Source: Kingdonia uniflora (taxonomy: Eukaryota; Streptophyta; Magnoliopsida; Ranunculales; Circaeasteraceae). Taken from it: a stretch of DNA of 64,000 nucleotides. The notes under the pieces were generated by a model. It was not told the origin of the DNA. It saw nothing but the letters and a program-made list of their open reading frames with translations, and ran no database searches. The position numbers were made by a program, and so were the translations under genes. This document shows, piece by piece, positions 56,341-64,000 of the stretch. The stretch covers positions 1-64,000 of the forward strand of contig JACGCM010000357.1 in the NCBI GenBank assembly GCA_014058105.1, read 5' to 3'. Numbering within the stretch: position 1 is the first letter of the stretch; each line of letters begins with the position of its first letter.

Positions 56341-56909
56341 CTATATGCATTTGTATAAGAGATCGTCAATGTAATCTTCTACGAATTTCCCAAGATGTGC
56401 TTTGAACATAGTAGTCATCAGCAGTTGATAAGTCGCGCCTGCATTTTTGAGTCTGAAGGGCATGACTTTATCGCAGTAAAGTCCTCTTTCAGTGATGAAA
56501 GTAGTCTTTTCTTGATCTTCTTTCAAGAGTAGAATTTGATTGTATCCAGAAGCAACGTCCATCATAGATAGGAGTTCATGGCCTACTGTAGAATTAAGGA
56601 TTTGATGGATGTTGGCGAGAGGAAAGCTATCCTTTGGAGTATGTTTGTTTAGATCTATGAAATCTACACAAACTCGGACTTTTCCATTCTTTTGGGGGAC
56701 AACGACTACGTTGGATATATAATCTAAAAATTTGGTTTTTCGAATGAATCCCACTTGATATATTTCTCAATTTCCATGTTAACTTCGAAGGTGAGGTGAT
56801 AGTCATCATTGTTTCTGTTTGACTGCCGTGGCATTGCTGTTGATGGCCAATTTGTGACATGCCTTGGCTGGATCGACCCCAGGCATCTCTTCGAAAGTCC
56901 ACACAACAA
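56341..56909 (-). pseudogene. Gypsy reverse transcriptase remnant
   Basis: The 56341-56754 frame contains VPQKNGKVRVCVDFIDLNKH, MDVASGYNQI and VEDYIDDLLY. Here YIDD is the catalytic box (usually Y-V/I-D-D). A stop follows directly. The N-terminal part lies in other frames (56627-56909). It is typical of Gypsy RT. Confidence 0.75.
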
Positions 56910-57285
56910 TGTCTTAATTTAGTCGTATGAGCTAAATGAGAGAGTCTTTATCGTACTAGATTAGCTTACCTATGCTAGGTCAATCAATATTAACGTATTT
57001 TGTAGCCTCTTCTGTTTAAGGTTGATCATCAAGGTGATTAGCTTTCTGTAATTGCTATGCAGCGTATCTGTCTGAGGTATCTAGAATTGCTGAGAGTGTA
57101 TTTTCGCAAACTCAAGAAAGCTTTTGACTACCCTTGATTTCATAGATGTCATCATTGTGTTTGAAGTGGAGTGCTTGATGATAGGTGGAAGCAATTGCTT
57201 CCATGTTGTGAATCCTGCAGCGGCCCATAATCCTGAGATAACGAGATTTGGCGCTGATTACCTAGAATATGACATCGATGGTGGC

Positions 57286-57690
57286 TCATTCTGTGGTAAT
57301 AAGTAAGGTGATCTTGCCTACTCGCTCTTCTTTAGAACCATTAAATCCACTTATATTGGTATTACTTGGAATAACTTGATCGGCCAATCCCATTTGGTCG
57401 ATAGTACTCTGAAAAGTAATCTCAATACCGCTTCCAGTATCGATCATCATTGTGTGCATGACAAACTTCTTCATCTTGAGCATTATGTCTAATGCATCAT
57501 GATGTGGAAATTTTATATGACTAATTCTGTAATCTTTGAATGAGATCCCAAGCTGGCGATTGCTCAACTCAGGCAAAAGCTTGGCTTCTTTGTCTTGAGG
57601 TGTGAGTTCATAATATTCTGACATTCTCCTGTGCTTGAATCGGCAAGGGTTGATAATCTGGGGAATTTTGATCATGTTGTTATGGTTCAT
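57286..57690 (-). pseudogene. Gypsy aspartic protease remnant
   Basis: The frame contains MMIDTGSGIEI, with the D-T-G-S catalytic triad of retropepsins, preceded by HHDALDIML and followed by a GFNGSKEERVGKITL flap-like segment. The order upstream of RT agrees. Confidence 0.65.
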
Positions 57691-58391
57691 ATGGTAGAGA
57701 TGTTTCTCCTCAGCTTGATCTTCGGCCTGGATGACTTTAAGCTACTTCTTATAGTTACAATCCTTGTATGATTCTAGGTTGATAATATATTCGAATATCC
57801 GTCCCTCCTTGAAAATGAATTCCAGCAACCTCTGTAAAGCATAGTACTTATCAGTATAATAATGGTTTACCTTGTGATGCATGCAGTACGAGCGGTTCTC
57901 GAGCATTCATCCTTGGGAGGACCGGTTTGGGTAATGAACTGCCTTTCTGAGGGTTGCCAGTGTTTCCCTTAGATCACTTTTAATCACCCTGATCCTCCTT
58001 TGGTTCAGTGCTTCGATCTGTGGATGGAACTTTTGTGGTTAGGAAAAATTTAGTAGATTTATGCCTTTCGGGCATCATTCTTTCCAGGTCGACGTAACTA
58101 TTCACCTTGGTGATCATATCTTCTAAGGTCACAGGTTTGTTGAGGAAGAGGTGTTCTTTGGCCTTGTAGTCGAGCTAGAGCGTGTTGGTGAAAGCAGTAA
58201 CAGCTATTTTCTGATCGAGATTGTCTGCTTGACGCGTGAGCTCCAAAAACTTCTTTGCAAAAGCCTCAAGATTCTCTCTGTGTGACTGTTTAAGACTGAT
58301 AAGAGAATATAAATTCAACTCTTTGTATCTGTTATGAGCATACGTCTTAATGAATTGTTTATGTAGCTGGTCAAATGTGTGTATGGAGTCT

Positions 58392-58676
58392 TTAGGTAAA
58401 GTGGAACCACCGGAGCAATTCCTCCTGTAGACTTGTTACGAACAAATGGCAGAGGATGTGGTTGAGATTGGAATACAACCCTAATGAATCACGGTATTGT
58501 TGAATGTACTCCTTTGGATCGGTGCCCTTGTATTTGCAAATTTTCTGAGTATGGAAACCTTTCGGTATTTCCATATCAAATAGTTCTTTGGCAATTAGAC
58601 TCCCTTGTAACTTGGTAAGGCTGTCTATAGTGCCCAAAATTTGTGCTTCGATCAACTCCTTGATACGCTGAACCAT
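58392..58676 (-). pseudogene. Gypsy gag remnant
   Basis: The frame contains KGTDPKEYIQQYRDSL and the LRWF box of the retrotransposon gag domain (L-x-x-E-x-L-R-W-F). It ends soon after in a stop. Confidence 0.6.
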
Positions 58677-59333
58677 ATGCTCTTGTGTAACGTATTGACG
58701 TATTGGTTGAGTGGTTTGACGAGGAGGTTAAGGATTGTGAGTACCAGTACCTTCACTCAAACGATCACGTGCTGGAACTCGAGGTTGAGGTCGTTATTCT
58801 TTTTCCTGTAGTTTGGAAAATCGGTGACCTCAGCTGATCTCAGACTGAACTTCACCACCCAAATGAATGGAAGACGGAGGTTCATGCTGAATATTTATGG
58901 AAATAACTTTGTTGGTGGCTCCTCGAGGTCCAAACCTTTCCCACGCAGAAACCCAGGAGGTTTCTGGCAATTGATCACGATCCCTTATTGGAGAAGCCTG
59001 CTGAGTATTTTACAGAGCTTGTAAGGCAGTCTGCATGGTTGTCATCTTGTTTTCATGTCGTTTGAACACTGTTAAACGAGCTTGCCACTCGTCTTCGAGC
59101 TTTTTCTCGCAGAGCTCTCAGTCAAGAGTTAATTGACGTTCAAGCTCATTGGGCTTCTCTATTTCGGCATTGAGATTCGCCCGTAGCTTTGTAAGTTATT
59201 CTAGCTTAACTAAAAGATCGAGCTAGATTCCGATTGTTGGTCGTCTAGAAGTGACCATGATTGAAATTTGTAGTAGAGTGAATGTATGCCTTAAGATATC
59301 ATGGAAATCATCTATCCCACAGGCTACACCAAA

Positions 59334-59950
59334 TGTAATGGCCTAATTCTGTAAGCTCGAGATGGCTCGGAATTAGCTCTTACACCAATGTTCTTGTGAC
59401 AAAAACTAACATGAAATAAAAAAATGACACAGGTGATTTAGCATGGAAAACCTCTGAATAGGTAAAAAAAAACCATAACCTCGAGTTGAGAATTTTTGTA
59501 ATAGTGACTTTTATTGCTTGAGGCAGATATCTTATTACAAGTGATCTCTCGAACTTGAAATACTTGATTTTGTAAATAAGAAGTTTGATGTTTTGAGAAT
59601 CTAGAAAATGTAGTTTTCTTAGTAATTTCACATGTTTTTTTTTGTCCCTGTCTCTTCTGAAACTTCCTCTTTGTATAGGTTCTCTCTGCAGTTCTTTATC
59701 ATGCTGAAGCACGTTCTCCAAACAACGTGGTAAGAATTGCTTTACTGAGTAACTGTTGAGTTCATGAAAGACTATTGTCTTTAACTTTTTCATGTTTTTC
59801 TGTTGAGCTCGACCCACGTTCTTCATCAGTTCGTGGTTCAATGCTGATTATCTATGCCACATATGAAATACGTGAGTCTGATATGGAGGTAGTTCGAACT
59901 GGAAATAACTCGAATTGGGTTAGATTGAGGGATAGGTCCCTTCATGTACA
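59334..59950 (-). repeat. 5' LTR of the Tat Gypsy element
   Basis: 617 bp; on the minus strand it runs from TGTACATGAAGGGACC to GGCCATTACA. TTTGGTGTAGCC follows as a possible primer site. It is homologous to 41145-41723. Confidence 0.65.
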
Positions 59951-60590
59951 GTTCAAATGATCTACCATTTTTAGTTCAAAAATATTATGTTAATCTATTA
60001 CCATAAATAACTATTTTTCACATGTTACATAACACAATTCGACCAATTTTGCTTTCGATCTAACCTTATATTTTACAGCTCGATATAATCCTTTTCATAT
60101 ACTAATTCAGAGTTTATGATGTTTGCTATCATAATAATCTTTTCATTAGCTCGAAACTGCACACTACAAAATACTTTAAAAGAAATAATAAGTTATAGAT
60201 ACTTCCTACATATTGTTCTACAGATTACAATCACTATCAGGTATCAACAAGATTTTCCAGTATGAACACCAACAGCTTCGTTCACCTCTGAAACGACCAC
60301 TTTTGCACGAAAACGAAGATGGTTGTAACAGAGATCTTCCGCCACCTTTGAAACCATCACCTCCACAAGAAAATGAAGATGGATGTAACATACATACTTC
60401 TACCACCGTCTTCTCATACATAGCCTAATCACTCGTAGGATAGCGACAAGGCTTTCTGGCACGGACGCCAACAACCTCATTCTCCTCAGTTATGACATCC
60501 TCTACAAGCAGATGAAGGCACACCCTGCGCTCCTCCTCCTATACCATCAGATAATGACATCCTCTACAAGCAGACGAAGGATACAACCTT
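59951..60590. other. Gene-free, with short direct repeats
   Basis: A 60-bp period repeat (ATGACATCCTCTACAAGCAG at 60494 and 60554) and a pair of GAAAA.GAAGATGG.TGTAACA units (60305-60400) lie just inside the minus-strand element whose LTR begins at 60605. They encode Pro-rich repeats if translated, but no family is recognised. Confidence 0.4.
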
Positions 60591-60604
60591 GATCTGATAC
60601 CAAT

Positions 60605-61146
60605 TGTTGAGCCACACAGTAGAAACCAAACACTGATTCAATCTGATTAGCAGTGAACAAACTAAAGGAATAAACACAATCAAACGAGGTCACACAATTT
60701 ACCGTGGTTCGGTAAATTGACTACGTCCACATCAATAGAGAAAAAATGTTTTATTTGATAATTCGAGGTTACAATCACCCACCAATAAATTAAGGTCTCT
60801 CTAGGTTTTCTCTAGAAAATAATTTACCAAAAGATGGCTACCAAATACCCTAAGTCTCCCTTATACACTTAAGAGACTTATTACATTAACACGGATCACG
60901 AGGCAAAACCAATGGTCTAATTAAATGACCTCTCAAAACAAACTTTTGCATCATCATTCGAATGATTATGACTCTCGTTTGAACGAATTCAAGCAAACCA
61001 AAAGAAGGTTGTTAATGGGAAAAAAATTGACCGTCGTTCGAACGATTATGAAGCTCGTTCGAATGACTATAGGACTCCAACAAAAGATTGTAACTAGCTA
61101 AATTTTTAAGCAAAAAATTGATTGTCGTTCGAACGACTATTGACAA
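60605..61146 (-). repeat. LTR with primer site and GTCGTTCGAACGAC cluster
   Basis: On the minus strand it runs from TGTCAATAG to GGCTCAACA, 542 bp. The primer site TGGTATCAGATC is at 60591-60602. Four TTCGAA-type palindromes lie at 60955-61140. The internal region toward lower coordinates is only a short remnant. Confidence 0.7.
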
Positions 61147-61153
61147 CCTGTTA

Positions 61154-61300
61154 TGTGCTTTACTTTTCATGTTTATTGTTAGAGTTGTGCCCTATTAAGT
61201 AGGAGAGAATTAGTCTTTTTGTTTTGGAAGTTGAGGGCTAATAATTAGGAGTGAATTAGTCTTTACGATTCAGTAGTAGTGTTCTACTTTATTGGTATTA
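61154..61300 (+). repeat. Gypsy LTR fragment (second copy)
   Basis: Starts TGTGCTTTACTTTTCATG and is nearly identical to 37005-37150. It is cut on both sides, next to the 60605-61146 LTR. Confidence 0.65.
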
Positions 61301-63581
61301 ACCATAATATGACCACGGAGGGTACATTTTATGGGTTCTTAAGGGAACATCAAGGGATATTTTACATTTAATGAAAAATCTTGGATTTTATCATTAAAAA
61401 GGGTATTTACTTAATGTATAAAACATGAATTAAATGGGTTTGAAGATGTCCTCCGAAACATTTCAATCCATGTTTTTTTCAGGACTAGATGGATTGAGGG
61501 TTTGCTAGGCAAGAGATTATAAAGTTATCTTGCTACATTAATCCAAAATTACCTAGCAATTTTATATTGACTAATAATTCTTAGGGTGCGTAAATTTTGT
61601 TTTACTCCTAAATAAACCCCTACCTTGAGGGCCATTTTAAAAATGTTGTTTAACTTTTTTTTTAACTATTTCAAAATAAATATGATAAAATTGTACCTTA
61701 TAGGGATATGTGGAGTAGTTTTCATTTTTGTTCTTCTCTCGTAATCGCCTTATTTACAGTAATTATATATTATGGAAATATCTGCCCTGCTATGAATTAT
61801 ATTGAATTGTTTGATATTCATAAATGATTATAATTGGAATTGCATAACAAATACATGTGTTCAAACATCAATTTTTAGGGTCTTCGCCTCGCAAGTGGCG
61901 AAAGGTTTTCATTTTCTATCTAGGATCCATAATAGCCAAATAATACATGGGTACGAAAAGTGGCCTTCAGTAACGCTGAGGTTCCTGACGAAGGTCTCGT
62001 TGTACCACGATCACCTGATTACACGCTCGACAGTCCAACTACATGGGCTAACCAGGAAGGATTGTACATAGGAGGTATGACCCTAGGTGGACTTCACAGA
62101 TGAGGTGTGAACTAGCGCGGATGGCACGGAGGAGGTGCGAACAACAATCGTTTCAACGAACAGGCGTCTGGCCCATTACAATAGACGTAAAAAAACTAGG
62201 TTTTTTATGGATCCAAAGCTCCATTGGTATGGGAACTCGACTGCATCTAAAGGTAGCTACAAATGCAGTAGCATGTATCACGATGAACTCGACTGCATAT
62301 AACCTATTCAAATTGTTGAAAACATCTCTGAGTCAAGGGGTCATCTAGAAGGGGTTCTTCTATCATTATAAATAATGAAGAGTTTGGGCAAGGAAAATTA
62401 ACTCATGAGAGGCTTTTTGTGTCCTCTAGAAAAATGCCCTCTGAAAGTATGGTTGTCGAATTGTAGCACAGATAAGTGAGATCGAATCCATAGGGAGGTT
62501 TGGGAAAACAAATACTTTCTAGACCGAATTATAATTTTGTAAAAAATTGTTTAAAAAGAAGGAAACTAAAACAATAATTAACAAAAGAATAGTTACGACT
62601 AGAATTTGGCCCAACCAAAACAATAATAGTAATTATGTAGTTTTACTAGGCAGATTACTCATGACAAAAATCTTTGGTAAGGCATGTTCGATGTAAATAT
62701 CAGCCATAGATCTATGGTTAGACATCTAAGATTTAGTCATATTATATATGTTTGCCTAAACCCGATATGTAGGAGGGATTCTTCCAACTATGGTTAAGCT
62801 TGGTCGAATCTCTTCGAACGAGTCATGTCTATTTTTGCCATAAAATCCGGTTTAATAGTTATAACACCGGATTTTGGTTTAATAGTGCAAATCCACTTAC
62901 TAGCTAAGGTTAAGCCTTGAAGTAGATTTAACTAATTTTAGAGATGTGTGCAAAGAGAACTAATCCTAAAACCTTGCATAGATTTTTACCCAAGGGAGTT
63001 TTGTTAGGCGGAGGTTTTGATGAGGCTAGTCGTCCTGTTATGGAATACCCCAAATAGGAGTATTAGGGTTTGTGGGGAGAGAACTCTAATACCCCAAAGA
63101 GGAGTATTAGGGTTTTGATGAGGCTAGTCGTCCTATTATGGAACACCTCAAAGGAGAGAACTCAACTGGGCCGGGGTATCTTTATTGGACCCCTAATAGG
63201 CCCATATAGCTAGAGTTTGTGGGGAGAGTTTACTGAGAAATATATATCCCAATAAGGGTTCAATATTGTAATATACAACAAATCTCAGGGTTAAAATCAA
63301 TATCAAACTCTCTATTTTCTCTCATCTTTATGTGTATGTGCATGATTGCTTAGTAGATTAGCTTGGTATCCAACAATTTACACTTCACATACCACTGGTT
63401 TGTGTTATGTTACTTTGATGCGTAACCACATTTATACAATGATATTCATTTATCGAATATCGGGCAAGACCTAAATTTGTATTGAGTTGTAAAGTTCACT
63501 TCATTATACTATACACAATTTTATTTCTAAAGCGAATGCTAAGCACTTCATATTTGCAAGATGGATAGAAGTAGAAAACTG
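61301..63581. other. Gene-free stretch with local repeats
   Basis: Frames at 61802-62071 and 62100-62348 have no recognisable family. A 100-bp period direct repeat (TTTTGATGAGGCTAGTCGTC at about 63014 and 63114) lies with repeated AGGAGTATTAGGGTTT units near 63055-63115. The stretch ending GGTATCCAACA (near 63377) is LTR-like, but a start and primer site are not evident. Confidence 0.4.
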
Positions 63582-64000
63582 TGTTAAGGTATGAACTCGA
63601 ATTATGTTCGAGGTCGTTTTAGTTCGAGTTATTTCAGTTCAAGGATTGAAGTCGGATTAAAACGGATTTAAAAATGAGATTTTCAATGTTCAGATTCGAA
63701 CTGGTTAATATCGACAGAAGTTCAAGCTGGTTAAGTTACCTGAAGATTCAAGCTGGTTAAGTTACCTGAAGTTCAAACTTGTTATGTTACTTGAAGACCC
63801 GAGCTGGTTCTGTTCAAAGTGCTGAAGATGAACTCAAAGTAGGTCGAAGTCGTTCAAACGAGATTGTCTTATTTTACGCTTTGATTCAAAGGCCGAAGAA
63901 GTCGTTCAAACGAGATTGGATTTCGGTCGAACGACATGTATGTTTTTTAGGGTTGGAATCTTTAATCGCTAAAGTCGTTCGAACGACTTTATATTTCATT
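63582..64000 (+). repeat. LTR running off the window edge
   Basis: Begins TGTTAAGGTATGAACTCGAATTA like the LTR at 35964. Contains three to four units of about 26 bp (TTCAAGCTGGTTAAGTTACC) at 63716-63810, and GTCGTTCGAACGAC-type palindromes at 63850-63990. The 3' end lies outside the window. Confidence 0.65.

Larger units (their letters stand above)
52916..59950 (-). mobile_element. Decayed Tat-lineage Ty3/Gypsy retrotransposon
   Basis: In minus-strand order: 5' LTR (59334-59950), gag, protease, RT, RNase H, integrase ending near 53730, then tandem repeats. All frames are broken by stops. The integrase tail (GSYYLITDEG...SNPW) and core resemble the Tat group. No 3' LTR was found beyond the repeats, so the 3' end is missing or too diverged to see. 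Confidence 0.75.

Overview
The window looks like nuclear DNA of a eudicot plant, probably woody, species not identified. It is AT-rich, has plant-type introns and LTR retrotransposons primed by initiator-tRNA-Met sites, and carries plant gene families: CC-NB-ARC-LRR immune receptors, an At5g20050-like receptor kinase, an ABCF4/GCN4-type ABC protein and a DGAT1 fragment. About two thirds is transposon sequence, much of it nested.

Region 1 (1-5.3 kb): a decayed non-autonomous LTR element, an LTR with its primer site, a SINE with target duplications and an orphan terminal exon. Region 2 (5.4-10.6 kb, minus): the most striking locus, a membrane-anchored pseudokinase joined to CC-NB-ARC and then to a second CC-NB-ARC-LRR. 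A 20-nt deletion splits it into two frames. Region 3 (10.8-20.5 kb): a LINE broken up by a solo LTR and by a minus-strand LTR element that is itself split by a gag-only Copia element. Region 4 (20.9-22.2 kb, minus): a kinase with intact catalytic motifs, closely related to the pseudokinase part of the fusion. Region 5 (22-32 kb): LINE fragments, a broken NLR paralogue (26.1-28.1 kb), a Mutator-like element with 9-bp target duplications, and duplicated promoter-like segments. Region 6 (32.4-41.7 kb): a gag-only LTR element, a Copia LTR, a chromodomain fragment and the 3' part of a Tat-lineage Gypsy element with antisense reading frames. Region 7 (42-51.5 kb): a LINE 3' end, a chimeric gene joining an NPF-like membrane half to an ABCF4 body, a MITE and a DGAT1 relic. 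Region 8 (52-64 kb): a decayed minus-strand Tat Gypsy element with 115-bp repeats in its 3' region, then LTR fragments to the window edge.

The immune genes form one minus-strand cluster: broken NLR, kinase with intact motifs, then pseudokinase-NLR fusion. The simplest history is that a kinase next to a CNL was fused to it by deletion and lost its catalytic Asp, and that the CC-NB-ARC part was then duplicated in tandem. An integrated decoy or sensor role for the pseudokinase is a hypothesis only. The fusion, the ABCF4 chimera and the second NLR all carry breaks, so expression evidence is needed before any is called functional.
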